This document shows positions 5,549 to 13,216 of a DNA stretch of 13,218 nucleotides, piece by piece; position 1 is the first letter of the stretch; the number at the start of each line of letters is the position of its first letter. Origin of the DNA: JBFHNV01 sp965365655 (GTDB lineage: Bacteria; Pseudomonadota; Gammaproteobacteria; HK1); the NCBI GenBank assembly GCA_965365655.1, contig CBDUCN010000124.1, positions 1 through 13,218 of the forward strand, given 5' to 3'. The notes under the pieces were generated by a model. It saw only the letters and a program-made list of their open reading frames with translations. It had not been told where the DNA came from and did no database searches. Made by a program: the position numbers and the translations under genes.

Positions 5549-6889
5549 ATGTTCGACAAGCTGGTCATCGCCAACCGCGGCGAGATCGCGCTGCGAATCC
5601 TGCGCGCGTGCCGCGAGTTGGACATCCGCACGGTCGCGGTGCACTCGACCGCCGACCGGCACCTCAAGCACGTGCGCCTGGCCGACGAGTCGGTGTGCAT
5701 CGGTCCGCCCGCGAGCGCCGCCAGCTACCTCAACATCCCCGGCGTGCTGAGCGCCGCGGAGGTGACCGACGCCGGCGCCATCCACCCGGGCTACGGCTTC
5801 CTGTCGGAGAACGCGGACTTCGCCGAGCGGGTCGAGTCGAGCGGCTTCGTGTTCGTCGGGCCGCGCCCGGAGACCATCCGGCTGATGGGCGACAAGGTCT
5901 CGGCGATCGCCGAGATGCGCCGCGTGGGCGTGCCGTGCGTGCCGGGCTCCGACGGCCCGCTGGGCGAGGACCTCGCGGAGAACCAGCGCATCGCGCGCGA
6001 CATCGGCTTTCCGGTGATCATCAAGGCGGCGGGCGGCGGCGGCGGGCGCGGAATGCGCGTGGTGCACACCGAGGCGGCGCTGGGCAACGCGATCGCGCTG
6101 ACGCGCAGCGAGGCGGCGGCGGCGTTCGGCAACGACGCGGTGTACCTCGAGAAGTTCCTGGAGCGCCCGCGCCACGTCGAGGTGCAGGTGCTGGCCGATG
6201 GCGACGGCGGCGCCGTGCACCTGGGCGAGCGCGACTGCTCGCTGCAGCGCCGGCACCAGAAGGTGATCGAGGAGGCGCCGGCGCCGGGTTTGGACGCGTC
6301 CACCCGCGAGCGCATCGGCGGGCTGTGCGTGCAGGCCTGCCAGCGGCTCGGCTACCGCGGCGCCGGCACGTTCGAGTTCCTGTACGAGGACGGCGAGTTC
6401 CACTTCATCGAGATGAACACCCGCCTGCAGGTGGAGCACCCGGTGACCGAGATGATCACCGGCGTGGACATCGTGAAGGCGCAGATCCGCATCGCCGCCG
6501 GGCTGGGCCTCGGGCTCACGCAGGCGGACGTGCGTATCCGAGGGCACGCGGTGGAGTGCCGAATCAACGCCGAGGATCCGGTCAACTTCGCGCCGTCGCC
6601 CGGGCGCATCACGCTGTTCCACCCTCCCGGCGGCCCCGGCGTGCGCCTGGACACCCACGTGTACTCCGGCTACGAGGTTCCGCCGTTCTACGACTCGCTG
6701 ATCGGCAAGCTGATCACCCACGGCGACGACCGTGCCGGCGCGCTCGCGCGCATGCGCTCGGCGCTGTCGGAGATCGTGATCGACGGCATCCGCACCAACA
6801 TCCCGCTGCACCAGGATCTCTGCCGCGACGCGGCATTCCTGGACGGCGGCGTGGACATCCATTTCCTGGAGCGCAAGCTCGCGCAGTGA
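5549..6889 (+). CDS. accC: Biotin carboxylase subunit of acetyl-CoA carboxylase (AccC)
   Basis: AccC uses ATP and bicarbonate to carboxylate biotin on AccB. It has 446 residues, close to E. coli's 449. The N-terminal domain begins MFDKLVIANRGEIALRILRAC. The ATP-grasp domain has K116 (GDK), K159 (VIIKAAGGGGGRGM, glycine loop 162-169) and LGERDCSLQRRHQKVIEEAP. The active-site residues E288, R292 and E296 lie in FIEMNTRLQVEHPVTE. R338 is in ECRINAEDP. These residue numbers coincide with those of the E. coli enzyme, so alignment over this part is gap-free. It starts one base after accB, and its stop overlaps the GTG of prmA. It probably belongs to one operon with aroQ and accB. Confidence 0.98.
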   Translation: MFDKLVIANRGEIALRILRACRELDIRTVAVHSTADRHLKHVRLADESVCIGPPASAASYLNIPGVLSAAEVTDAGAIHPGYGFLSENADFAERVESSGFVFVGPRPETIRLMGDKVSAIAEMRRVGVPCVPGSDGPLGEDLAENQRIARDIGFPVIIKAAGGGGGRGMRVVHTEAALGNAIALTRSEAAAAFGNDAVYLEKFLERPRHVEVQVLADGDGGAVHLGERDCSLQRRHQKVIEEAPAPGLDASTRERIGGLCVQACQRLGYRGAGTFEFLYEDGEFHFIEMNTRLQVEHPVTEMITGVDIVKAQIRIAAGLGLGLTQADVRIRGHAVECRINAEDPVNFAPSPGRITLFHPPGGPGVRLDTHVYSGYEVPPFYDSLIGKLITHGDDRAGALARMRSALSEIVIDGIRTNIPLHQDLCRDAAFLDGGVDIHFLERKLAQ

Positions 6890-7773
6890 GCTGGCTCACG
6901 GTGAGCATGGACGCGAGCGCGAGCGCCGCCGACGCGGTGGCCGCCGCGATGGAATCGCTGGGCGCGCTGGCCGTGACGACCCAGCCCGAGGCTGGCGACG
7001 CGGTGCTCGAGCCGGCGCCCGGCGAGCAGCCGCTGGCCGCGCGCAACCGCGTCACCGGTCTGTTCGACCCGGACCGCGATCCGGCGGCGCTGAGCGCGTC
7101 GCTGTGTCGCGCGCTCGGCACCGTGTGCCCCGCCGAGCCGCGGGTGGAGACGCTGCACGACGCCGACTGGGAGCACGCGTGGCGCCGGCAGGCCGAGCCC
7201 CGGGAGTTCGGCGCCGGGCTGTGGGTGGTGCCCACCGATGCGCCGCGTCCGCCCGACGCGCGGGCCGTGGTGCGCCTGGACCCGGGGCTCGCCTTCGGAA
7301 CCGGTGCGCATCCGACCACCGCGCTGTGCCTCGCGTGGCTCGCCGGTTGCGCGCCGGTCGGGCGCACGGTGATCGACTACGGCTGTGGATCCGGGATCCT
7401 CGCGGTCGCCGCCGCGGTGCTCGGCGCGTCCACGGTGTACGCGTGGGACCACGACCCGCAGGCCCTGGACGCGACCCGCGCGAACGCGGACATCAACGGC
7501 GTCGGCGCGCGGCTGCGCATCGCCGCCGACCCGCCGCCGGCGGACCTGCTGGTCGCCAACATCCTCGCCAACGCGCTGCACGCGCTGGCGCCGCGCTTCG
7601 CCGCGCTGGTGCGCCCGGGCGGCAGCATCGCGCTGTCGGGGATCCTGCCGGAGCAGGCGCCGGCGCTGGCTGCGCGCTACGCGGGCGATTTCGACATGCA
7701 CCCTCCCCGCGAGCGCGACGGCTGGGTGCTGCTCGCCGGGACGCGGCGCAGCGCCGCGGCGCGGGACCGATGA
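6886..7773 (+). CDS. prmA: Ribosomal protein L11 methyltransferase (PrmA)
   Basis: PrmA trimethylates ribosomal protein L11 using S-adenosylmethionine. It has 295 residues, about the family length of 293. The GTG start at 6886 overlaps the accC stop (GTGA) and gives the expected N-terminus with SWLTV. The next in-frame ATG (6907) would cut into the conserved first strand. An N-terminal L11-binding domain (about 1-60) precedes the class I methyltransferase domain. Family marks are LDPGLAFGTGAHPTT (131-145), the SAM motif DYGCGSGILA (164-173), the acidic end of strand 2 (YAWDHD) and the catalytic-loop motif LLVANILANAL (221-231). In E. coli prmA also lies between accC and dusB-fis. Confidence 0.96.
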   Translation: MSWLTVSMDASASAADAVAAAMESLGALAVTTQPEAGDAVLEPAPGEQPLAARNRVTGLFDPDRDPAALSASLCRALGTVCPAEPRVETLHDADWEHAWRRQAEPREFGAGLWVVPTDAPRPPDARAVVRLDPGLAFGTGAHPTTALCLAWLAGCAPVGRTVIDYGCGSGILAVAAAVLGASTVYAWDHDPQALDATRANADINGVGARLRIAADPPPADLLVANILANALHALAPRFAALVRPGGSIALSGILPEQAPALAARYAGDFDMHPPRERDGWVLLAGTRRSAAARDR

Positions 7774-7805
7774 GCGCGGCGCGCGCGGGTGGCACCGGCG
7801 CGCGC

Positions 7806-7834
7806 GCTGCGCCGCGGCATGCGCGCCGCGCAGC
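7806..7834 (+). other. Hairpin just upstream of the zinc-ribbon gene's ribosome-binding site
   Basis: In the 70-base gap after prmA, GCTGC pairs with GCAGC and, inside a 3-base GCC bulge, GCGGC pairs with GCCGC around an ATGCGC loop. The stem ends directly at GGAA (7835-7838), the probable ribosome-binding site of the next gene. It may influence initiation or end the upstream message. In such GC-rich DNA chance stems are common, so confidence is low. Confidence 0.3.
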
Positions 7835-7843
7835 GGAATCCGC

Positions 7844-8596
7844 ATGTACCTGACCTGTCCCCGCTGCCACACGGTGTACGCGGTACGCGCCGCGATGCTG
7901 ACCGAGGGCCAGGGCGAGGTGCGCTGCGGCGCGTGCAAGAGCGTGTTCAACGCGCTCGATTACCTGAGCGACGAGCTGCCGTCGCCGGGTCCGCCCGAGC
8001 CGCCCGCGGACACGGACACGCCGCCGGCGCCGGTGGAGGTGCGCGAGCGCCCGCAGCCGTCGCCGCCCGGCGCCGTGCCCGAGGCGCTGCGCGGCGACCT
8101 GGAGGTCGCCGGCGCACCGCCGGCGGCGCGCCACGCCGGACCGTGGCTCGCGGCACTGGTGCTGCTGCTGGCGCTGGCCGTGCAGTACCTGTGGTTCGCG
8201 CCGGAGGATCTCGCGCGCCGCTTCCCCCTCGCCGCGCCGGCGGTGCAGCGGTTCTGCGTCGCCGCCGGCTGCATGGCGCAAACGCAGCGCGCGCCGGAAC
8301 GAATCCGAATCCTGAGCCGCGACGTGCGTGCGCACCCGCGCTACGAGGGCGCGCTGCTGGTGACGGCCACGTTCAGCAACACCGCGCCGTGGCCGCAGCC
8401 GTTCCCGCGACTGCGCTTCACTCTCTACGACGTCAGCGGCGACACCATCGCGGCGCGCGTGTTCGAGCCGGCGCAGTACCTGTCGGGGGTGCTGCCTGCG
8501 GACGCGCCGTTGCCGCCCGGGCAACCCGTTCAGGTGTCGCTGGAGATGCTGGCGCCCGAGGAAGCGGCGGTGAGCTTCCAGTTCGACTTCCTGTGA
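7844..8596 (+). CDS. Zinc-ribbon, single-pass membrane protein with DUF3426-type C-terminus
   Basis: Function unknown; it resembles the MJ0042-type zinc-finger plus DUF3426 proteins of beta- and gammaproteobacteria. It has 250 residues. The N-terminal zinc ribbon (about 1-38) has two CxxC pairs: C5/C8 (LTCPRCHTVYAV) and C28/C31 (VRCGACKSVFNA). A Pro/Glu-rich, probably disordered stretch (about 45-95) follows. One membrane segment lies at about 101-118 (WLAALVLLLALAVQYLWF). The last 130 residues form a folded domain likely on the far side of the membrane (IRILSRDVRAHPRYEGALLVTATFSN...), including C138 and C143. The ATG at 7844 has GGAA 5 bases upstream, and the zinc ribbon starts immediately after it. 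It sits between prmA and dusB, where E. coli has no counterpart. Topology implies a cytoplasmic metal-binding head, but no partner or ligand can be named. Confidence 0.88.
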   Translation: MYLTCPRCHTVYAVRAAMLTEGQGEVRCGACKSVFNALDYLSDELPSPGPPEPPADTDTPPAPVEVRERPQPSPPGAVPEALRGDLEVAGAPPAARHAGPWLAALVLLLALAVQYLWFAPEDLARRFPLAAPAVQRFCVAAGCMAQTQRAPERIRILSRDVRAHPRYEGALLVTATFSNTAPWPQPFPRLRFTLYDVSGDTIAARVFEPAQYLSGVLPADAPLPPGQPVQVSLEMLAPEEAAVSFQFDFL

Positions 8597-8670
8597 TTTC
8601 GAAGCAACTTCAGGCGCAACGGCTAAGTAGTTGATCGACTGCCGCACGAACGGGGCACGTCGCACCGCGC

Positions 8671-8699
8671 TTTAACCGGGGGGGGTGACCGCGTACCAT
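8671..8699 (+). promoter_or_regulatory. Possible promoter for dusB-fis with a G8 tract in the spacer
   Basis: The 164-base gap between the zinc-ribbon gene and dusB contains TTTAAC (8671-8676) and TACCAT (8694-8699) separated by 17 bases. The first matches a -35 box poorly (3 of 6) and the second a -10 box moderately. The spacer holds eight consecutive G (8678-8685). The sequence after the -10 is GC-rich (TCGCCTCCCG), like the discriminators of stringently controlled promoters such as E. coli fis. The call is tentative. No other structure was recognised in the gap. Confidence 0.3.
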
Positions 8700-8760
8700 T
8701 CGCCTCCCGTTCGCTCACCCCGACCGCGGCCCGGATCCGGCTCGCGGCATCAATACAACA

Positions 8761-9753
8761 ATGCAGATCGGGGCACACGTCCTTCGCAACAACGTCGTCG
8801 CGGCACCCATGGCCGGCGTCACCGACACGCCCTTCCGTCGCCTGTGCCGGCGGCTGGGCGCCGGGCTGGCGGTGTCGGAGATGGTCGCCAGCGCGCCGCG
8901 CCTTCGCGACACGCGCAAGAGCGTGCTGCGCCGGTGCCACGACGGTGAGCCGGAGCCCCGGGCGGTGCAGATCGCCGGCGCCGATCCCCACTGGCTCGCC
9001 GACGCGGCGCGCTTCAACGTCGACGCGGGCGCGCAGATCATCGACATCAACATGGGCTGCCCGGCGAAGAAGGTGTGCCGCGTCGCGGCCGGCTCGGCGC
9101 TGCTCGCGGACGAAGCGCTCGTCGCGCGCATCCTCGACGCGGTGGTGGCCGCGTCGCCGGTGCCGGTGACGCTCAAGATCCGCACCGGCCCCGCGCCGGA
9201 CAACCGCAACGCGGTGCGCGTCGCGCGCATCGCCGAGGCCGCGGGCATCGCGGCGCTGACGGTGCACGGGCGCACCCGCGCGTGCGCGTTCCGCGGCCGG
9301 GCCGAGCACGCCACGGCCCGCGAGGTGAAGCGCGCGGTGTCCATTCCCGTGATCGTCAACGGCGACATCGACTCGCCCGAGGCGGCGGCGCGAGCGCTCG
9401 CCGAGAGCGGCGCCGACGGCGTGATGATCGGGCGCGCGGCGCAGGGCAATCCCTGGATCTTCGGCGCGGTCGCGCACCACCTCGCGACCGGCGAGCGGCT
9501 TCCGCCGCCGTCGCCCGCGCAGGTGCGCGGGGTGCTGCTGGAGCACCTCGACGCGCTGCACGCGTTCTACGGCGAGCGCCAGGGCGTGCGGATCGCACGC
9601 AAGCACCTCGGCTGGTACTGCAGGCCGCGTCCGGACGGCGAGGCCTTCTGGCAGCGCATCAACCGCGTGGAGGACGCGCGCGAGCAGCGCGCTCTCGCCG
9701 CCGCGTTCCTCGACGCGGTGCCGCACGCACCGAGCTGGGATCGCGCCGCGTGA
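8761..9753 (+). CDS. dusB: tRNA-dihydrouridine synthase B
   Basis: DusB is an FMN enzyme that reduces specific uridines of tRNA to dihydrouridine. At 330 residues it matches the family. Visible marks are VVAAPMAGVTDTPFR (12-26), SEMVAS, the catalytic cysteine C100 in DINMGCPAKKV, LKIRTG with K139, VHGRTRA with H169, VNGDI (199-203) and the phosphate-binding MIGRAAQGNPWIF (222-234). After IRTG this protein has Pro where a Trp is common in the family (RTGPAPDNRNA), a minor variation. The C-terminal helical tRNA-binding domain is complete. The ATG at 8761 gives the usual N-terminus, though no strong ribosome-binding site is seen. Its stop overlaps the fis start, the classic dusB-fis arrangement. 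Confidence 0.97.
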   Translation: MQIGAHVLRNNVVAAPMAGVTDTPFRRLCRRLGAGLAVSEMVASAPRLRDTRKSVLRRCHDGEPEPRAVQIAGADPHWLADAARFNVDAGAQIIDINMGCPAKKVCRVAAGSALLADEALVARILDAVVAASPVPVTLKIRTGPAPDNRNAVRVARIAEAAGIAALTVHGRTRACAFRGRAEHATAREVKRAVSIPVIVNGDIDSPEAAARALAESGADGVMIGRAAQGNPWIFGAVAHHLATGERLPPPSPAQVRGVLLEHLDALHAFYGERQGVRIARKHLGWYCRPRPDGEAFWQRINRVEDAREQRALAAAFLDAVPHAPSWDRAA

Positions 9754-10040
9754 GCCGCGCGCCGCGCAAGGGCTCCGGGCTGCCGGAGCTGCAGTCGACG
9801 GCCGGCGCCGGGGGCGCGCCGCTGCGCGAGTGCGTGCGCATGGCGCTGGACGCGTACCTGGTGCAGCTCGACGGCGACGACCCGCGCGATCTCTACCGCC
9901 TGGTCATGAAGGAGGTCGAGGCCCCGATGCTGGAGTCGGTGCTGAACCACACCGGGGGCAACCAGACCCGGGCGGCGGAGGTGCTGGGGATCAACCGCGG
10001 CACCCTGCGCAAGAAGCTCAGGCTGTACGGGCTCGAATGA
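9750..10040 (+). CDS. fis: Nucleoid-associated DNA-binding protein Fis
   Basis: Fis bends DNA and adjusts transcription of rRNA and many growth-phase genes. Using the GTG at 9750, which overlaps the dusB stop (GTGA), it has 96 residues (98 in E. coli). The core helices (about 25-65, PLRECVRMALDAYLVQLDGDD...DLYRLVMKEVEAPMLESVL) and the C-terminal helix-turn-helix (NQTRAAEVLGINRGTLRKKL, 71-90) match well. The first 24 residues are Gly/Ala-rich and do not resemble the E. coli N-terminal arm that activates the Hin recombinase. That activity is therefore probably absent, while DNA binding is retained. A shorter start at the ATG at 9840 would remove the first helix and is unlikely. Cotranscription with dusB is expected. 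Confidence 0.95.
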   Translation: MSRAPRKGSGLPELQSTAGAGGAPLRECVRMALDAYLVQLDGDDPRDLYRLVMKEVEAPMLESVLNHTGGNQTRAAEVLGINRGTLRKKLRLYGLE

Positions 10041-10116
10041 CACCGCCGCGCGGCGGCTCGCGCGGCGCCGCCGGAATCACGGCGAGGGCGCGGCGGCCAC
10101 AAGCAGGAGATCACGG

Positions 10117-11682
10117 ATGAGGCGCATCGCACGGGCACTGATCAGCGTGTCGGACAAGACGGGCGTGGCGAAGTTCGCGGGCGCCATCGCGGGCATGGGC
10201 GTCGAGGTGCTGTCCACCGGCGGCACGGCGAAGCTGCTCGCCGAGGCCGGAATCGCGGTGACGGAGGTCTCCGAGCACACCGGCTTCCCCGAGATCATGG
10301 GCGGGCGGGTGAAGACGCTGCACCCGGTCGTGCACGGCGGGCTGCTTGGGCGGCGCGACGTGGACGCCGAGGTGATGGCCGAGCACGGCATCGCGCCCAT
10401 CGACCTGCTGGTGGTGAACCTCTATCCGTTCGAGGCGACGGTCGCGCGCCCGGACTGCGATCTCGCGACCGCGGTCGAGAACATCGACATCGGCGGCCCG
10501 GCGATGCTGCGCGCGGCCGCGAAGAATCACCGCGACGTCACGGTGGTGGTGGAGGCGGAGGATTACGCCGCGGTGCTCGACGAGATGCGCGCCCACGACG
10601 GCGCGACGACGCTGGCCACCCGCTTCCGCCTCGCCTGCAAGGCCTACGCGCACACCGCGCGATACGACGGCGCCATCGCGAACTGGCTGGGTGCGCGCGA
10701 CGCCGACGGCGCGGCACGCGACTTCGCCGACACCTTCAACCTGCAGCTCGTGAAGGCCGGGGACATGCGCTACGGCGAGAACCCGCACCAGCGCGCCGCG
10801 TTCTACGTAGAGCGCACGCCGGGCGAGGCCAGCGTGTCCACGGCGCGCCAGCTGCAGGGCAAGGCGCTGTCGTACAACAACGTCGCCGACACCGACGCCG
10901 CGCTCGAGTGCGTGAAGGCCTTCGAGGAGACGGCCTGCGTGATCGTCAAGCACGCAAACCCCTGCGGGGTGGCGGTCGCGCCCACCGCGCTGGAGGCCTA
11001 CGAGCGCGCGTTCCTCACCGATCCGACGTCGGCCTTCGGCGGCATCATCGCGTTCAACGCGCGCCTCGACGCGGCCACCGCGAAGGCGATCGTGGATCGC
11101 CAGTTCGTGGAGGTGATCATCGCGCCGGCCGTCGACCCGGATGCGGCGGCCGCGGTGGCGGCGAAGGAGAACGTGCGCCTGCTGGAGTGCGGCGCGTGGT
11201 CGGGCGCCGGCGCCGCGGGCTTCGACCACAAGCGGGTCAACGGCGGCCTGCTGGTGCAGGACTGGGACACCGGCCGCGTCACGCGCGACGACCTGAAGGT
11301 CGTCACGAAGCGCGCGCCGACGGAGCAGGAGATGGCCGACCTGCTGTTCGCGTGGAAGGTCGCGAAGTTCGTGAAGTCGAACGCGATCGTGTACGCGAAG
11401 GACGGCATGACGATCGGCGTCGGCGCCGGCCAGATGAGCCGCGTGTACTCCGCGCGCATCGCCGGCATCAAGGCGGCCGACGAGGGCCTGGAGGTGAAGG
11501 GCTCGGTGCTCGCCTCCGACGCGTTCTTCCCGTTCCGCGACGGCATCGACGCCGCCGCGGCCGCCGGGATCAGCGCCGTCATCGAGCCCGGCGGCTCGAT
11601 GCGCGACGCCGAGGTGATCGCCGCCGCGGACGAGCACGGCATGGCGATGGTGTTCACCGGCATGCGGCACTTCCGGCATTGA
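10117..11682 (+). CDS. purH: Bifunctional AICAR transformylase / IMP cyclohydrolase (PurH)
   Basis: PurH performs the last two steps of IMP synthesis: formylation of AICAR with 10-formyl-tetrahydrofolate, then ring closure. It has 521 residues, close to E. coli's 529. The N-terminal cyclohydrolase domain has VSDKTG (11-16), STGGTAKLL (33-41) and GGRVKTLHP (62-70). The transformylase domain has MRYGENPHQRAA (217-228), the catalytic Lys-His pair K278-H279 in VIVKHANPCG, DPTSAFGG (302-309), VGAGQMSRV (435-443) and DAFFPFRDG. It ends in the typical VFTGMRHFRH. A good AGGAGA lies 6 bases before the ATG. It starts 76 bases after fis. That gap shows no clear promoter or terminator, so whether purH shares the fis message is open. 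Confidence 0.98.
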   Translation: MRRIARALISVSDKTGVAKFAGAIAGMGVEVLSTGGTAKLLAEAGIAVTEVSEHTGFPEIMGGRVKTLHPVVHGGLLGRRDVDAEVMAEHGIAPIDLLVVNLYPFEATVARPDCDLATAVENIDIGGPAMLRAAAKNHRDVTVVVEAEDYAAVLDEMRAHDGATTLATRFRLACKAYAHTARYDGAIANWLGARDADGAARDFADTFNLQLVKAGDMRYGENPHQRAAFYVERTPGEASVSTARQLQGKALSYNNVADTDAALECVKAFEETACVIVKHANPCGVAVAPTALEAYERAFLTDPTSAFGGIIAFNARLDAATAKAIVDRQFVEVIIAPAVDPDAAAAVAAKENVRLLECGAWSGAGAAGFDHKRVNGGLLVQDWDTGRVTRDDLKVVTKRAPTEQEMADLLFAWKVAKFVKSNAIVYAKDGMTIGVGAGQMSRVYSARIAGIKAADEGLEVKGSVLASDAFFPFRDGIDAAAAAGISAVIEPGGSMRDAEVIAAADEHGMAMVFTGMRHFRH

Positions 11683-11893
11683 TGCCTCGGTCCGGCGCCC
11701 CGGTGTCAGCGCGGCGACGCACGCATCGCAGGTGGGATCGTCGAGCGCCGGCGCGGGTCGGCGGGTCGGGTCGCACCGTCATCCGGTCATCGTCCGTCGC
11801 CGTGGTCCAGTCGTCGTCGCCCCGTTCGCCGACTGCTCTGCGCACGTGCGTCGTATCGCCGGGCCTCGCGTGCGCTCCACGCCGGGGTAGCAC
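11683..11893 (+). other. Non-coding gap between purH and purD
   Basis: These 211 bases hold no supportable gene, although open frames run through on both strands as shadows of purH and purD. The first half is G-rich with GGGTCGG-type repeats (about 11755-11775). The second half leans toward C and T, with reiterated GTCATC and GTCGTC words (about 11779-11830). A C-rich, unstructured stretch of this kind could serve Rho loading after purH, but this is weak. No -35/-10 pair, PurR-like site or intrinsic terminator was recognised. The last bases (GGGG at 11882-11885) may serve as the purD ribosome-binding site. Confidence 0.4.
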
Positions 11894-13171
11894 ATGAACC
11901 TGCTGATCGTCGGCGGCGGCGGCCGCGAGCATGCGCTGGCGTGGAAGTGCGCGCAGTCGCCGAAGGTCGCGCGCGTGCTGGTCGCGCCCGGCAACGCGGG
12001 CACCGCGGGCGAGCCGAAGTGCGAGAACGTGGACGTCGCCGCCGACGACGTCGACGGGCTGCTGGCGCTGGCCGAGGCGCGGGACGCGGGGCTCACGATC
12101 GTCGGCCCCGAGGCGCCGCTGGTGGCGGGGATCGTGGATCGGTTCGAGGCGGCCGGCCGGCGCATCTTCGGGCCGCGGGCGAGCGCCGCGCGCCTCGAAG
12201 GGTCGAAGGCGTTCAGCAAGGAATTCCTGTTGCGCCACGGCATCCCGACCGCCGCGTACCGCAGCTTCACGGATGCCGGCGACGCCGAGAGCTACCTGAA
12301 GGGTCATCGCGTGCCGGTGGTCGTGAAGGCCGACGGGCTGGCGGCGGGCAAGGGCGTGACGGTGGCGCACACCGTCGACGAGGCCGTCGCGGCCGCGCGC
12401 GCGTGCCTGGAGAGCGGCGTGCACGGCGACGCCGGGCGCACGGTGGTCGTGGAGGACTTCCTCGACGGCGAGGAGGTGAGCTTCATCTGCATGGTGGGCG
12501 GCGGGCGCGTGCTGCCGATGGCGTCGTCGCAGGATCACAAGGCGCGCGACGACGGCGATCGCGGCCCGAACACCGGCGGCATGGGCGCGTACTCGCCGGC
12601 GCCGCTGGTCGACGCGGCGCTGCACCGGCGCATCATGGACGAGGTGATCGACCCGACGGTGCGCGGCCTCGCGGCCGACGGCGTCGAGTACACCGGGTTC
12701 CTGTACGCCGGGCTGATGGTGGGCGCCGACGGCGAGCCCAGGGTGCTGGAGTACAACTGCCGCTTCGGCGACCCGGAGACGCAGCCGGTGCTGATGCGCC
12801 TGAAGAGCGACCTGGTCGCGCTGGTCGAGGCGGCGCTGGACGGCACCCTGCGCGCGGACGCCGCCGAGTGGGATCCGCGCGCGGCGCTGGGCGTCGTGCT
12901 GGCCGCCGGCGGCTATCCGTTCGACTACCGGAAGGGCGACGCGATCTCCGGCCTGGACGACGACGTCGCGCAGTGCAAGGTGTTCCATGCCGGCACCCGG
13001 CGCGCGGACGGCGAGGTGCTCACCAGCGGCGGGCGCGTGCTGTGCGTGTGCGCGCTGGGCGACGACGTCGCCGAGGCCCAGGCGCGGGCCTACGACCGGG
13101 TGGGCCGCATCGCGTGGCGCGACGTGTACTACCGCCGCGACATCGGCTACCGGGCGCTGCGCCGCGGCTGA
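11894..13171 (+). CDS. purD: Phosphoribosylamine-glycine ligase (GAR synthetase, PurD)
   Basis: PurD joins glycine to phosphoribosylamine using ATP, the second step of purine synthesis. It has 425 residues, normal for the family. Marks are MNLLIVGGGGREHALAW (1-17), VAPGNAGTAG, VGPEAPLVAGIVD (70-82), the ATP-grasp start SKAFSKEF (104-111), VVKADGLAAGKGV (143-155), the DHKARDDGDRGPNTGGMGAYSPAP block (214-237), and the metal/ATP site LEYNCRFGDPETQP (285-298). The C-terminal domain has DYRKGDAISGL and ends YYRRDIGYRAL. Small deviations are GYPFDYRKG where Gly is frequent after GYP, and YNCRFG where YNVRFG or FNVRFG is common; neither touches a known catalytic residue. The ATG is preceded by a weak GGGG. 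purH-purD adjacency is typical of gammaproteobacteria. Confidence 0.98.
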   Translation: MNLLIVGGGGREHALAWKCAQSPKVARVLVAPGNAGTAGEPKCENVDVAADDVDGLLALAEARDAGLTIVGPEAPLVAGIVDRFEAAGRRIFGPRASAARLEGSKAFSKEFLLRHGIPTAAYRSFTDAGDAESYLKGHRVPVVVKADGLAAGKGVTVAHTVDEAVAAARACLESGVHGDAGRTVVVEDFLDGEEVSFICMVGGGRVLPMASSQDHKARDDGDRGPNTGGMGAYSPAPLVDAALHRRIMDEVIDPTVRGLAADGVEYTGFLYAGLMVGADGEPRVLEYNCRFGDPETQPVLMRLKSDLVALVEAALDGTLRADAAEWDPRAALGVVLAAGGYPFDYRKGDAISGLDDDVAQCKVFHAGTRRADGEVLTSGGRVLCVCALGDDVAEAQARAYDRVGRIAWRDVYYRRDIGYRALRRG

Positions 13172-13195
13172 CGGGGCGCCTGCGTCTGATCGAAT

Positions 13196-13216
13196 GCGCC
13201 GCCCGTGCGGCGGCGC
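13196..13216 (+). terminator. Stem-loop after purD, possible terminator cut by the window end
   Basis: GCGCCGCC (13196-13203) pairs perfectly with GGCGGCGC (13209-13216) around a CGTGC loop, 24 bases after the purD stop. An 8-bp all-GC stem directly after the last gene of a unit fits an intrinsic terminator. The window stops 2 bases later, so the required T run cannot be checked. Confidence 0.4.

Noticed and set aside
7770..7853. Short open frame of 27 codons overlapping the prmA stop (ATGA)
   Set aside because: The overlap looks like a coupled start, but the frame ends just inside the zinc-ribbon gene. The translation is Arg/Ala low complexity with no features of a real peptide.
5420..7950. 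Long antisense open frames over accB-accC and prmA (480 and 420 codons)
   Set aside because: Low-complexity Arg/His/Val-rich translations opposite well-identified enzymes. Stop codons are rare in every frame at this GC content.
9840..10040. Alternative shorter fis start at an internal ATG
   Set aside because: It would remove part of the first conserved helix; the GTG overlapping the dusB stop gives nearly the E. coli length.
10111..12988. Antisense open frames opposite purH and purD (522 and 444 codons)
   Set aside because: Same mirror effect; no start signals or conserved motifs, and they run across the intergenic gap only because it is GC-rich.
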